Assembly (NCBI RefSeq): GCF_027497355.1
Contig: NZ_CP114909.1
Coordinates: 4,545,001 to 4,609,000, forward strand
Direction: 5' to 3'
Origin: Micromonospora sp. WMMA1947
GTDB lineage: Bacteria > Actinomycetota > Actinomycetes > Mycobacteriales > Micromonosporaceae
DNA length: 64,000 bases
Shown: in pieces, positions 36,047 to 44,326 of the stretch
Layout of the letters: each line of letters opens with the position of its first letter
Position numbering within the stretch: position 1 is the stretch's first letter
The notes under the pieces: model-generated
Database searches by the model: none
Told to the model about the DNA's origin: nothing
The model's input: the letters and a program-made list of their open reading frames with translations, nothing else
Made by a program: the position numbers and the translations under genes

Positions 36047-36613
36047 GTGGAGGCTGCCCTGGACGACGACGACCTCGTCACCCGCGTACGCGCCGGCGAC
36101 CGGGAGGCGTACGACGCCCTGGTCGCCCGGCACACCGCGTCCGCGTACCGGACGGCGGTGCTGCTCGGCGCCGGGCCGGACGCCGAGGACGTGGTCCAGG
36201 AGGCGTTCGTCAAGGCGTACCGGAAACTGTCCCGCTACCGGGCCGAGGCGTCGTTCCGGTCCTGGCTGCTCGCGATCGTCGCCAACGAGACCCGGAACCT
36301 GCACCGGACGCGTACCCGGCGGGACGGGCTGACGCTGCGCGCGGCGGCGGCGGACCCGGTCGCGGCGGCCACCGCCGAGGACGGGCTCGACGCGGTGCTG
36401 GCGGCCGAGCGCCGGGCCGCGCTGGTGGCGGCGCTGCGCCGGCTGCCCGCCCGGGACCGCGAGGTGATCGTCTGCCGCTATCTGCTCGACCTCGGCGAGG
36501 AGGAGACGGTGACGGTGCTGGGGGTGGCCCGGGGCACCGTGAAGTCCCGGACCCACCGGGCGCTGACGAAGCTGCGCGCACTGCTGGACCGGGAGGTGGC
36601 ACACCGTGGATGA
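36047..36613 (+). CDS. ECF-type RNA polymerase sigma factor
   Basis: 188 aa from the GTG at 36047; an in-frame GTG at 36026 would add seven residues and is equally possible. Region 2: DLVTRVRAGDREAYDALVARH, AEDVVQEAFVKAYRKL, then FRSWLLAIVANETRNLHR. Region 4: ALRRLPARDREVIVCRYLLDLGEEETVTVLGVARGTVKSRTHRALTKL in outline. It directs polymerase to a small stress regulon. Its stop overlaps the start of the next gene, the probable anti-sigma factor. Confidence 0.9.
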   Translation: MEAALDDDDLVTRVRAGDREAYDALVARHTASAYRTAVLLGAGPDAEDVVQEAFVKAYRKLSRYRAEASFRSWLLAIVANETRNLHRTRTRRDGLTLRAAAADPVAAATAEDGLDAVLAAERRAALVAALRRLPARDREVIVCRYLLDLGEEETVTVLGVARGTVKSRTHRALTKLRALLDREVAHRG

Positions 36614-37316
36614 CCTGGAACGGGAGCTGCGGGAGCTGACCGGCTGGCTGGAGCCGGCCCGGACGCCGGACGTCACCGCGCGGGTCCGCGCCCGGCTCGA
36701 CGCGCCCGCACCTCGTCGCCGCCGGCGGTACGTGCTGGCCGCCGCGCTCGCCCTGCTCGTGGCGGTGCTGCCGCCGGGGCGGGCCGCGCTCGCCGACGCG
36801 GTGACCGGGCTGCTGCGGTTCTCCGGGGTCGTCGTCGACAGCGCACCCGCGCCGCCCCCGACGGGTACGCCGTCGCCGCTGCCCGCGCAGCACGAGGTAG
36901 CCCTCGCCGAGGCGCAGCGGCAGGTCCGCTTCCCGATCCGGGTGCCGGCCCGGCTCGGCGCACCGGAACGGGTGCTCGTCGCCGATCCGGACGGCACCGG
37001 CGCGCACCGGGTCGCCAGCCTGCTCTACCGGGGCGGGACGGTCCGGCTGGACGCCTTCGACGGTTCGCTCGACATCGTGTTCCACAAGCGGTCCCTCGGT
37101 GCGGACGTGACGCTCACCCACGTCGGCGGCGAGTTCGCCATCTGGGTCGGGGGTCCGCACGCGCTCGCGTACGTGGACCGCTCGGGCACGGTACGGGTCG
37201 CCACCGCGCGGTTGTCCGCCGCCACGCTGATCTGGGAGCGGGCCGGAGTGAGCTACCGGCTGGAGGGCGACCTGACCCGTGAGCAGGCGCTGGACGTCGC
37301 GTCCTCGGTCCAGTGA
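36606..37316 (+). CDS. Probable membrane-bound anti-sigma factor
   Basis: 236 aa, GTG at 36606 overlapping the sigma stop by 8 bases. About 40 N-terminal cytoplasmic residues, an RRRRR stop-transfer then one helix (about 42-60), and an exported part of about 170 residues with a Pro-rich linker followed by beta-rich sequence. There is no HxxxCxxC zinc motif, so this is not a ZAS-type anti-sigma. The exported domain resembles DUF4367-like folds by pattern only. Inferred to hold the sigma factor until a cell-envelope signal. Confidence 0.65.
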   Translation: MDDLERELRELTGWLEPARTPDVTARVRARLDAPAPRRRRRYVLAAALALLVAVLPPGRAALADAVTGLLRFSGVVVDSAPAPPPTGTPSPLPAQHEVALAEAQRQVRFPIRVPARLGAPERVLVADPDGTGAHRVASLLYRGGTVRLDAFDGSLDIVFHKRSLGADVTLTHVGGEFAIWVGGPHALAYVDRSGTVRVATARLSAATLIWERAGVSYRLEGDLTREQALDVASSVQ

Positions 37317-37381
37317 GCGGCGGGAACCTCGGGGCGCCGGGCGGTGTCCTGGTGACGAGAGTCGTCGACGGGGGAGGCCGG

Positions 37382-37906
37382 ATGTCCGTTCCGAGAAGAG
37401 TCCTGCTGGTGCCGGTCGTGCTGCTGGCCGGGTGCACCGGCCCGGCCGCGCAACCGGCCGGCGGGCCGGCCACGGGCACCGTGCCCGCCACCGGACCGTC
37501 CACGCAGGCGACCTGTGCCGAGCGGGTGGAGACCGGCCGGCTGCCGGACTGGGCGGACGCCGGGTTCACCGGCGACACCCGGATCCGGCACGTCTTCGGC
37601 ACCCGGGGCGACATCGTGGCGATCCTGTTCGCGTACCCGCTGGTGCACGCGCGCGGCGACGGCGCGAACAACAAGATCCTCTGGGTGTCCCGCCCCGAGC
37701 CCGGCCGGTCCGAGCCGGCGCCGCGGACGCCGCTGGTGATCACCGCGACGCGGGACGGGACGGACACCCCGGTCGTCCGGGAGGTGGCGAGCGGGCCCGG
37801 GCCGTCCATCGTCGACCTGCCGGCCGCCGGGTGCTGGCGGCTGCGGCTGGACTGGTCCGGCCGCAGCGACACGATGGATCTGGTCTACCGGCCGTCGTCC
37901 CGCTGA
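37382..37906 (+). CDS. Small secreted lipoprotein, sigma-operon partner
   Basis: 174 aa from the ATG at 37382, placed by GGGGAGG four bases upstream; the open frame starts 23 codons earlier. Signal ends in lipobox LLAGC followed by TGPAAQPAGG. The mature part has four cysteines-poor beta strands, one Cys at ATCAERV and one near AGCWRLRLDW, probably paired. No family recognised. It follows the anti-sigma gene by 65 bp and may be a sensor or effector of that system. Confidence 0.65.
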   Translation: MSVPRRVLLVPVVLLAGCTGPAAQPAGGPATGTVPATGPSTQATCAERVETGRLPDWADAGFTGDTRIRHVFGTRGDIVAILFAYPLVHARGDGANNKILWVSRPEPGRSEPAPRTPLVITATRDGTDTPVVREVASGPGPSIVDLPAAGCWRLRLDWSGRSDTMDLVYRPSSR

Positions 37907-37943
37907 CCGGCATGGCCGCTGCCGGTCCGGGTAACGCTGCGTC

Positions 37944-38504
37944 ATGGCGAAGTACACCGAGCCGGAACTGCGGGAGCGCCTCAAGGCGGAGATCCGCGCC
38001 TCCGACAAGGGCGGACGGCCGGGGCAGTGGTCGGCCCGCAAGTCGCAGCTGCTGACGAACGAGTACAAGAAGGCCGGCGGGGGATTCGAGGGCCCGAAGG
38101 ACGCACGGCAGCGCTCGCTGCAACGCTGGGGTGGCGAGAAGTGGCAGACCCGCAGTGGTGACACACGCGCCCGCAATGGCGGCGAAACCCGTCGCTACCT
38201 GCCCAAACGGGCGTGGGAGGAGCTGTCGGAGACCGAACGCCGGGCCACCGACACCCGCAAGCGCCGGGCGTCGCGCTCCGGCCGCCAGTACGTGCCGAAC
38301 ACCGGCCCGGCGAAGCGGGCCCGGCGGGACGCGACCGCCGTCCAGCAGATCAGCGAGTTGCCGGTGACCGAGGCGGTCAAGCTGGTCCGCGACCTGGACA
38401 CCCGTCAGCTCGACGCGGCGCTGCGCCGGGAACGCGGCGGCAAGGCCCGCAAGACACTCATCGGACGGCTGGAGTCGGAACTGGGCCGGCGCCGGGCGGC
38501 GTGA
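37944..38504 (+). CDS. DUF5872-type basic protein
   Basis: 186 aa, ATG at 37944. Strongly basic (many Arg/Lys). The first 120 residues match the DUF5872 pattern: KGGRPGQWSARKSQLL, KDARQRSLQRWGGEKWQT, RRYLPKRAWEELSETERRATD and QYVPNTGPAKRAR. The C-terminal 50 residues form a separate helical segment (ISELPVTEAVKLVRDLD). Relatives occur in bacteria and phages; a nucleic-acid role is plausible from charge but not established. Confidence 0.78.
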   Translation: MAKYTEPELRERLKAEIRASDKGGRPGQWSARKSQLLTNEYKKAGGGFEGPKDARQRSLQRWGGEKWQTRSGDTRARNGGETRRYLPKRAWEELSETERRATDTRKRRASRSGRQYVPNTGPAKRARRDATAVQQISELPVTEAVKLVRDLDTRQLDAALRRERGGKARKTLIGRLESELGRRRAA

Positions 38505-38526
38505 GCGCGGACCGGCCGGACACAGG

Positions 38527-38558
38527 CGGCGGGGCCGGTCACCGGACCGGCCCCGCCG
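38527..38558. terminator. Bidirectional terminator between DUF5872 and GH10 genes
   Basis: 14-bp perfect arms CGGCGGGGCCGGTC (38527-38540) and complement (38545-38558) around ACCG, in the 69-bp gap between converging genes. Confidence 0.8.
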
Positions 38559-38573
38559 TGGTGCGCTCGCCGC

Positions 38574-39767
38574 CTAGCGGCGCGGGTGCTGCGGGATGCG
38601 CGGCAGCACGTAGGGCGGACCCGAGAAGATCAGGTCGGCCTTCAGCTCGTGGTACGCGAGCTTCGGCTGGTAGTTCTCGTCGTACACGGTGGCCAGGCCC
38701 TCCGGCGGGTCGGAGAACGCGCCGGGCACCCAGGAGTGCTTGTCGGTGAAGCCCCAGAGGGTGAACGACAGGCAGTGCCGCTCGGCCAGGCAGGCCTGCA
38801 TCAGCACGCTGAAGCCCGCCGCGGACGCCTGCAGGCGCGGGTTGATCTCCGCGGAGTCGCCGGCCTCCACGCCCTCGGTGATCTGGCTGCGCACGTCCAC
38901 CTCGGTGAGGGCCGTGGCCAGCCCGAGCCCGGCGAACTTGCGCAGCGCCGCGACCACCTGGAGCGTGCTGAAGTTGCCGTACTGGGTGCCCAGGTGGCCC
39001 TGTGCGCCCACGCCGTCGATCGGCACGCCCTTGGCCCGCAGGTCACGGGCCATGTTGTAGACGAACTGCGTCTTGTCGTCGGCCGGGTTGCCGGAGCCGA
39101 ACGCCTCGATGTTGTAGTCGTTGTAGAACAGCAGCGCCTTCGGGTCGGCGGCGCGGGCCCAGCGGAACGCGTCGGCGATGTAGCCGGGGCCGAGGTTCTG
39201 CGCCCAGAACCCCTTGTAGTGCAGGGTGGACGGGGTGTCCCAGGGGTCGCTGACCGCCTCGTTTACCACGTCCCACTGCCAGATCTTGCCCTTGAAGTGG
39301 GTGACCACGGCGGTGATGTGGTTGCGCAGGATCTGGCGCAGCTCGGCCTTGCTGATCGAGCCGTCCGCGACTCCGCTGGTCAGCCACGCGGGCAACTGGT
39401 TGTGCCAGACCAGCACGTGGCCGCGGACCCGCTGGTTGTTCTTACGGGCGAACTCGATCAGCTCGTCGGCCGGGCCCCAGTTGTAGGTGCCCCGGGTGGG
39501 CTCGAGGCTCTCCCACTTCATCACGTTCTCGGCGGTGACTGTGGAGAACTCCGACGCGGCCAGCTCGCGGTACCGCGGCTCGGAGGCGTCGTTGAGTGCG
39601 GCCATGTCCACCGCGGTGCCCACGTACAGGCCGTGGCGCTTGGCCAGCTCACGCAGGCTCTGCGCGGCCGGGTCGTACGGGCGTCCGGCCGTCGCGGGGA
39701 CGACGTTGAGGGCGGTGGCGGTCGCGACGGCGACGGCGCCGGCGGCGAGCCATCGTCTCAGCTTCAT
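38574..39767 (-). CDS. Secreted endo-1,4-beta-xylanase, GH10 (no CBM)
   Basis: 397 aa, ATG at 39767 behind GAAAGGAA. Signal peptide ends near VPATA. Single GH10 barrel: LYVGTAVDM, FSTVTAENVMKWESLEP, RVRGHVLVWHNQLP, acid/base Glu in WDVVNEAVSD (E170), nucleophile in ATALTEVDV (E289), and LWGFTDKHSW. Two Cys in ACLAERHC form a likely disulfide. Unlike the first xylanase it has no carbohydrate-binding module, so it probably acts on soluble xylo-oligosaccharides. It shares a 208-bp upstream region with the divergent side of a LacI gene that reads the same way. Confidence 0.95.
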   Translation of the reverse strand: MKLRRWLAAGAVAVATATALNVVPATAGRPYDPAAQSLRELAKRHGLYVGTAVDMAALNDASEPRYRELAASEFSTVTAENVMKWESLEPTRGTYNWGPADELIEFARKNNQRVRGHVLVWHNQLPAWLTSGVADGSISKAELRQILRNHITAVVTHFKGKIWQWDVVNEAVSDPWDTPSTLHYKGFWAQNLGPGYIADAFRWARAADPKALLFYNDYNIEAFGSGNPADDKTQFVYNMARDLRAKGVPIDGVGAQGHLGTQYGNFSTLQVVAALRKFAGLGLATALTEVDVRSQITEGVEAGDSAEINPRLQASAAGFSVLMQACLAERHCLSFTLWGFTDKHSWVPGAFSDPPEGLATVYDENYQPKLAYHELKADLIFSGPPYVLPRIPQHPRR

Positions 39768-39877
39768 GGTCGTTCCTTTCGGGAGGGTGCGCGCGGCCGA
39801 GGGCCGGCGGTGGCGGTGCCGGAGACGCCGCGCCGTGGAACGGATCGGCGGGCGCCAGGATGGACTGACGATGCGGC

Positions 39878-39925
39878 TTCCGAAACTTCCGGACCAGCTT
39901 CCGGAAGTAGCCCGAAACATTACGG
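39878..39925 (-). promoter_or_regulatory. Inverted-repeat cluster upstream of the GH10 gene
   Basis: CGAAACTTCCG (39881-39891) differs at one base from CGAAACTTTCG, the repeat recalled upstream of Streptomyces xylanase genes. A perfect palindrome CTTCCGGAAG (39898-39907) and CCGAAACATTACGG (39912-39925) follow. Probably operators for xylan control. Confidence 0.5.
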
Positions 39926-39975
39926 ACGCCGATAGCCGTCCGTCAATCACCGGGGCGGGAGGGTGTGGCGGCGCC

Positions 39976-40956
39976 TCAGCGCAGCGGGTGGCAGGAGGCG
40001 CGGACGACCAGCTCGGTGGGGAGCTGGATGTGCGTGTCCCGCTCGACGCCGGCGATGAGGTCGATCAGCAGGCGCAGCGACTCGGCGCCCATGCGTTGCA
40101 GCGGCTGCCGGATCGTGGTGAGCGGCGGGTCGACGAGCGCCGACTCGGGGATGTTGTCGAAGCCGATGACCGACAGGTCCTCCGGTACGCGCAGGCCGAG
40201 GCCGCGGGCGACATCCACAGTGGAGATGGCGGAGAGGTCGTTGCCGGCGAAGATCGCGGTCGGCCGGTCGGCGAGCGCGAGCAGGTCGGCCGCCGTGCTG
40301 GCGGCGGTCTCGGTGCGGAAACCGCCCACCCGCACGAGCCGCTCGTCCACCGGCACGCCCGCGTCGGCCATCGCCTTGCGGAACCCCGCCTCGCGCAGCC
40401 GGGCCGACTCCAGGTCGGGGCGGCCGCTGATGTGCGCGATCCGCCGGTGCCCGAGCGACAGCAGGTGGTCGGTGGCCAGCACCGCGCCGGCGAAGTTGTC
40501 GGAGTCGACCGTGGGCAGGCCGGACGGGCCGGTGTGCGGGTCGACGGCCACCACGTGGAAACCGTGCTTGGTCTCGACCACCGTCGGCGTCACGATCACG
40601 GCGCCGTCGATGAGCGTGCCGGACAGCCGCGCCAGGGAGCGCCGCTCCCACCCTATGGCCGCGCCCTCGCCGTCCCCGCTGGAGTAGGCGAGCAGTTGGT
40701 AGCCGCTGCCGGCGACCTCGCGGGACGCGCCCTTGAGCAACTCCGTGGAGAACGGCTCGAACTCGGCGACCAGGATGCCCAGCACGTTCGTCCGGTGGCT
40801 GCGCAGGCTCTGCGCCCCCAGGCTGGCCTCGTACCCCAGCTCGTGGATGACCTGCTGGACGCGTTCGACGGTGGCCTGCGCGACGCCGTACCGGCCATTG
40901 ACAACCTTCGATACAGTTGCCACCGAGACGCCGGCCGTACGTGCCACGTCCGACAT
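39976..40956 (-). CDS. bxlR: LacI-family regulator of the xylobiose operon (BxlR-like)
   Basis: 326 aa from the ATG at 40956 (AGGAG nine bases upstream); a GTG at 40980 would add eight residues. Helix-turn-helix KMSDVARTAGVSVATVSKVVNGRYG, then a sugar-binding domain with VDSDNFAGAVLATDHLL, GHRRIAHISG, IFAGNDLSA and VIGFDNIPESALVDPPLTTIRQPL. Divergent from the xylobiose importer operon with a near-perfect palindrome between them (41026-41039). The same arrangement is known as bxlR-bxlEFGA in Streptomyces thermoviolaceus, where the protein represses until xylobiose binds. Confidence 0.88.
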   Translation of the reverse strand: MSDVARTAGVSVATVSKVVNGRYGVAQATVERVQQVIHELGYEASLGAQSLRSHRTNVLGILVAEFEPFSTELLKGASREVAGSGYQLLAYSSGDGEGAAIGWERRSLARLSGTLIDGAVIVTPTVVETKHGFHVVAVDPHTGPSGLPTVDSDNFAGAVLATDHLLSLGHRRIAHISGRPDLESARLREAGFRKAMADAGVPVDERLVRVGGFRTETAASTAADLLALADRPTAIFAGNDLSAISTVDVARGLGLRVPEDLSVIGFDNIPESALVDPPLTTIRQPLQRMGAESLRLLIDLIAGVERDTHIQLPTELVVRASCHPLR

Positions 40957-41025
40957 CTTGACGCGCTCCTGGAAGACCACGCCGACGATGATAGAGGGCT
41001 CTCCCGGGCGGATCGAAGACGATGT

Positions 41026-41039
41026 CGAAAACGTTATCG
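41026..41039 (+). promoter_or_regulatory. LacI-type operator of the xylobiose operon
   Basis: CGAAAACGTTATCG is a 14-bp palindrome with one mismatch, centred on AACGTT. It lies 8 bp upstream of the -35 of the importer operon and 70 bp from the regulator start. Different in sequence from the arabinose-island operator. Confidence 0.65.
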
Positions 41040-41046
41040 ATACCGA

Positions 41047-41074
41047 TTGACTTCACGTTACGGCCCTGTAAAAC
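41047..41074 (+). promoter_or_regulatory. Promoter of the xylobiose operon
   Basis: -35 TTGACT (41047-41052), 16-bp spacer, -10 TAAAAC (41069-41074). A transcript would start near 41081, about 35 bases before the ATG. Confidence 0.6.
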
Positions 41075-41115
41075 TCCCCGGCAGGTAACCCGGCTATGTG
41101 GTCGAGGAGACATCT

Positions 41116-42426
41116 ATGGCGATGAAGCGCCGTGCTGGTGCCGTCCTGGCACTGTTTGTGACAAGCGCCCTGCTGGCCTCCGCGTGCAGTGGTGGTGGCG
41201 AGGAGGAGAAGGCCGCCGAGAGCGAGCTGTACAAGAACCCGGTGACGCTGACCTGGTGGCACAACGCCTCGCAGGACGGCCCCGGCAAGACGTACTGGGA
41301 GAAGGTCGCCAAGGACTTCTCCGCGGCCCACCCGACCGTCAAGATCGAGATCGAGGCGATCGAGACGAACCAGCTCCAGCGCACCCGGCTCCCCGCCGCG
41401 CTGCTGAGTAACGACCCGCCGGACATCTTCCAGGCCTGGGGTGGCGGCGAGATGCGCGAGCAGGTCGAGGCCGACTACCTCAAGGACATCACCGACCAGG
41501 TGAAGGGTGAGGTGGCCGACATCGGCAGCCCCGCCGAGATCTGGCAGGTGGAGGGCAAGCAGTACGGCCTGCCGTTCCGGATGGGCATCGAGGGCATCTG
41601 GTACAACAAGGACATGTTCGCGAAGGCGGGCATCTCGGCGCCGCCGACCACCTTCGAGGAGCTCAACGCCGCTGTCACCAAGCTCAAGGCCATCAACGTC
41701 ATCCCGATCGCCCTGGGCGCCGGTGACAAGTGGCCGGCCGCGCACTGGTGGTACAACTTCGCGCTGCGCGCCTGCTCGGTCGACACGCTGAAGAAGGCCT
41801 CCAAGGACCGGACCTTCGACGACCCGTGCTTCGTCAAGGCCGGTCAGGACCTGAAGACCTTCATCGACACCAAGCCGTTCCAGAACAACTTCATCGCCAC
41901 GCCGGGCCAGAACGACCCGACCAGCGCCAACGGCCTGCTCGCCAACGGCAAGGCCGCGATGGAGCTGATGGGCGAGTGGAACCGCGGCACGCTGGACACC
42001 GTCGCCACCGACAAGGCGGCCCTGGGCAAGTTCCTCGGCTGGTTCCCGGTGCCGGCGATCTCCGGCTCCGCCGGTGACCCGAAGGCGGCCCTCGGCGGCG
42101 GCGACGGCTTCGCCTGCTCCAAGAACGCACCGGCCGAGTGCGTCGAGTTCCTCAAGTACATCGTCAGCCCCGAGGTGCAGAAGGGCTACGCGGCCACCGG
42201 CACCGGCCTGCCGGCAGTCAAGAGTGCTGCCGACGGCGTGACCGACCCGGCGCTGAAGTCCATCCTGGAGTCGACCGCGTCGGCCACCTACATCCAGCTC
42301 TGGCTGGACACGGCCTTCGGCAGCACCGTCGGCACCGCGATGAACGACGCGATCGTCGCGATCTTCGCCGGCAACGGGACACCTGAGAAGGTCGTCTCGG
42401 CCATGAAGGCGGCCGCAAGCAAGTGA
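41116..42426 (+). CDS. bxlE: Xylobiose-type ABC importer binding lipoprotein
   Basis: 436 aa from the ATG at 41116 (AGGAG six bases upstream); the open frame has an earlier GTG at 41098. Lipobox LLASACSGG with an acidic tether. Family 1 extracellular solute-binding protein: LTWWHNASQDGPGKTYWEKVAKDF, NDPPDIFQAWGGGEM, YGLPFRMGIEGIWYNKDMF. Binds a xylo-oligosaccharide outside the membrane. First gene of the operon; no ATPase gene is present, so it should borrow the shared MsiK-type ATPase, as in Streptomyces. Confidence 0.88.
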   Translation: MAMKRRAGAVLALFVTSALLASACSGGGEEEKAAESELYKNPVTLTWWHNASQDGPGKTYWEKVAKDFSAAHPTVKIEIEAIETNQLQRTRLPAALLSNDPPDIFQAWGGGEMREQVEADYLKDITDQVKGEVADIGSPAEIWQVEGKQYGLPFRMGIEGIWYNKDMFAKAGISAPPTTFEELNAAVTKLKAINVIPIALGAGDKWPAAHWWYNFALRACSVDTLKKASKDRTFDDPCFVKAGQDLKTFIDTKPFQNNFIATPGQNDPTSANGLLANGKAAMELMGEWNRGTLDTVATDKAALGKFLGWFPVPAISGSAGDPKAALGGGDGFACSKNAPAECVEFLKYIVSPEVQKGYAATGTGLPAVKSAADGVTDPALKSILESTASATYIQLWLDTAFGSTVGTAMNDAIVAIFAGNGTPEKVVSAMKAAASK

Positions 42427-43424
42427 CGTCCGCATCGCAGACCCGTACGCCCGCCGTCGGCGCGCAAGCGCCGCCGGCGGGCCTCCGGCCCGGCGGCGCA
42501 CGGGCCGCCTCCCGCCGTGCCGAGACCCGTCGCAAGTGGTACGAGATCATCGGTCTGACCACGCCCGCGATCGTCATCTACGTGATGTTCGTGCTGGTGC
42601 CGATGGGCTTCGCGTTCTACTACAGCCTGTTCCGCTGGCGCGGCGTCGGCCCGCCCACCGAGTACGTCGGCTTCCGCAACTACACGCTCGCCTTCCAGGA
42701 CCCGATCTTCCTCGACGCGCTGCGCAACAACGCGATCATCGTGTTCGGGTCGCTGCTGATCCAGGGCCCGGTCGCGCTGGGCATCGCCCTCCTGCTCAAC
42801 CGCCGCTTCCGCGGGCGCTCGGCGTTCCGCCTGCTGGTGTTCGTGCCGTACGTGCTGGCCGAGGTCACCGTCGGCATCATGTGGAAGCTGATCCTGACCG
42901 AGAACGGCACGCTCGACGCGCTGCTCCAGTCGATCGGCATGGGCGGCCTGGTACAGGCGTGGCTGGCCGACCTGGACGTGGTGATCTGGACGCTGCTGTT
43001 CGTCCTCACCTGGAAGTACGTCGGCTTCGCCATCATCCTGCTGCTCGCCGGCCTGTCGAACGTGCCGCCGGAGCTGAACGAGGCCGCCGAGATCGACGGC
43101 GCGAGCTGGTGGCAGATCCAGCGCCACGTCACGCTGCCGCTGCTCGGCCCCACCATCCGGATCTGGATGTTCCTGTCGATGATCGGCTCGTTGCAGGTCT
43201 TCGACATGATCTGGGTGACCTCGGTGCCGGCGGTACGGTCCCTCGGCGCCTCGGCCACCATGGCGACGTACATGGTGGACAACGGCTTCTTCGCCCGCCT
43301 CTGGGGCTACGGCAACGCGGTGGCCGTGATCCTGTTCGCCATCTCGTTCGTCGCGGCGTTGCTGTTCCAGCGGTTCCTGCTCCGCCGGGACATCGAGGGC
43401 GCCATCACCCGGAAGGGGAAGTGA
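42423..43424 (+). CDS. bxlF: Xylobiose-type ABC importer permease 1
   Basis: 333 aa, GTG at 42423 overlapping the binding-protein stop (GTGA). Six membrane segments after a 45-residue cytoplasmic start. The EAA loop is visible as ELNEAAEIDGASWWQIQRHVTLPLLGP. MalF/LacF-type carbohydrate-uptake-1 permease. Next gene starts in its stop codon. Confidence 0.9.
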   Translation: MTSASQTRTPAVGAQAPPAGLRPGGARAASRRAETRRKWYEIIGLTTPAIVIYVMFVLVPMGFAFYYSLFRWRGVGPPTEYVGFRNYTLAFQDPIFLDALRNNAIIVFGSLLIQGPVALGIALLLNRRFRGRSAFRLLVFVPYVLAEVTVGIMWKLILTENGTLDALLQSIGMGGLVQAWLADLDVVIWTLLFVLTWKYVGFAIILLLAGLSNVPPELNEAAEIDGASWWQIQRHVTLPLLGPTIRIWMFLSMIGSLQVFDMIWVTSVPAVRSLGASATMATYMVDNGFFARLWGYGNAVAVILFAISFVAALLFQRFLLRRDIEGAITRKGK

Positions 43425-44287
43425 CAGTGGCCGTGAACTCCGTATCCGCCCCCTCGGCCGGGCGCCGGCCGGTGCAGTGGAGCTCCCCGCTGACGTACGC
43501 GATCGCGCTCGCGGTCGCGGCCGTGTCGATCGCACCCGTCGTGTACGTCGTCGTCGGCGGTTTCCGGACCACGCCGCAGATCGTGAACGACCCGGCCGGC
43601 CTGCCGGACCCGTGGGTCTGGGACAACTACTACCGGGTGCTGACCCAGAGCGACTTCTGGAAGCAGGCGTTCAACAGCGCCGTGGTCGCCCTCGGCACCA
43701 CGCTCGGCGTGGTGGTGCTCGGCATGGCCGCCGCGTTCGTGCTCGCCCGCTACACGTTCCGGGGCCGCGAAGGTCTCTACACCTTCTTCACCCTCGGCCT
43801 GCTGTTCCCGGCCGGCGCGGCGATCCTGCCGCTGTACCTCATGCTGCGCGACCTGAACCTGATCAACTCCTACTACGCGGTGATCCTTCCGCAGGTGGCC
43901 TTCTCGTTGCCGCTGACGATCGTCATTCTGCGGCCTTTCCTGTCGGCCATTCCGCGGGAGCTGGAGGACGCGGCCGCCATCGACGGCGCCGGCCGGCTCG
44001 GCTTCCTCTGGCGGATCGTGCTGCCGCTCTCGCGGCCCGCGATCGTCACCGTCGGCATCCTCGCGTTCGTGGCGAGCTGGAACGCGTTCCTCCTGCCGCT
44101 GCTCGTCCTCGGGGACGTCAACCTGCACACGCTGCCGCTGGGCGTGCAGAACTTCTCCAGCCAGTACACCACCGACACCGCGGGCGTCCTCGCCTTCACG
44201 TCGCTGGCGATGTTGCCGGCGCTGCTGTTCTTCACCCTGGCGGAGAAGCAGATCGTGGGCGGTCTCCAGGGCGCGGTCAAGGGCTGA
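43421..44287 (+). CDS. bxlG: Xylobiose-type ABC importer permease 2
   Basis: 288 aa from the GTG at 43421 (GTGA overlap); a GTG at 43427, better spaced from AAGGGG, may be used instead. Six membrane segments; EAA loop ELEDAAAIDGAGRLGFLWRIVLPLSRPA. MalG/LacG-type partner of the previous permease. The GH3 gene follows after 39 bp. Confidence 0.9.
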   Translation: MTVAVNSVSAPSAGRRPVQWSSPLTYAIALAVAAVSIAPVVYVVVGGFRTTPQIVNDPAGLPDPWVWDNYYRVLTQSDFWKQAFNSAVVALGTTLGVVVLGMAAAFVLARYTFRGREGLYTFFTLGLLFPAGAAILPLYLMLRDLNLINSYYAVILPQVAFSLPLTIVILRPFLSAIPRELEDAAAIDGAGRLGFLWRIVLPLSRPAIVTVGILAFVASWNAFLLPLLVLGDVNLHTLPLGVQNFSSQYTTDTAGVLAFTSLAMLPALLFFTLAEKQIVGGLQGAVKG

Positions 44288-44326
44288 GCGGCAGCGGCAC
44301 CAGCACAACCAGTGGAAAGGCACACC

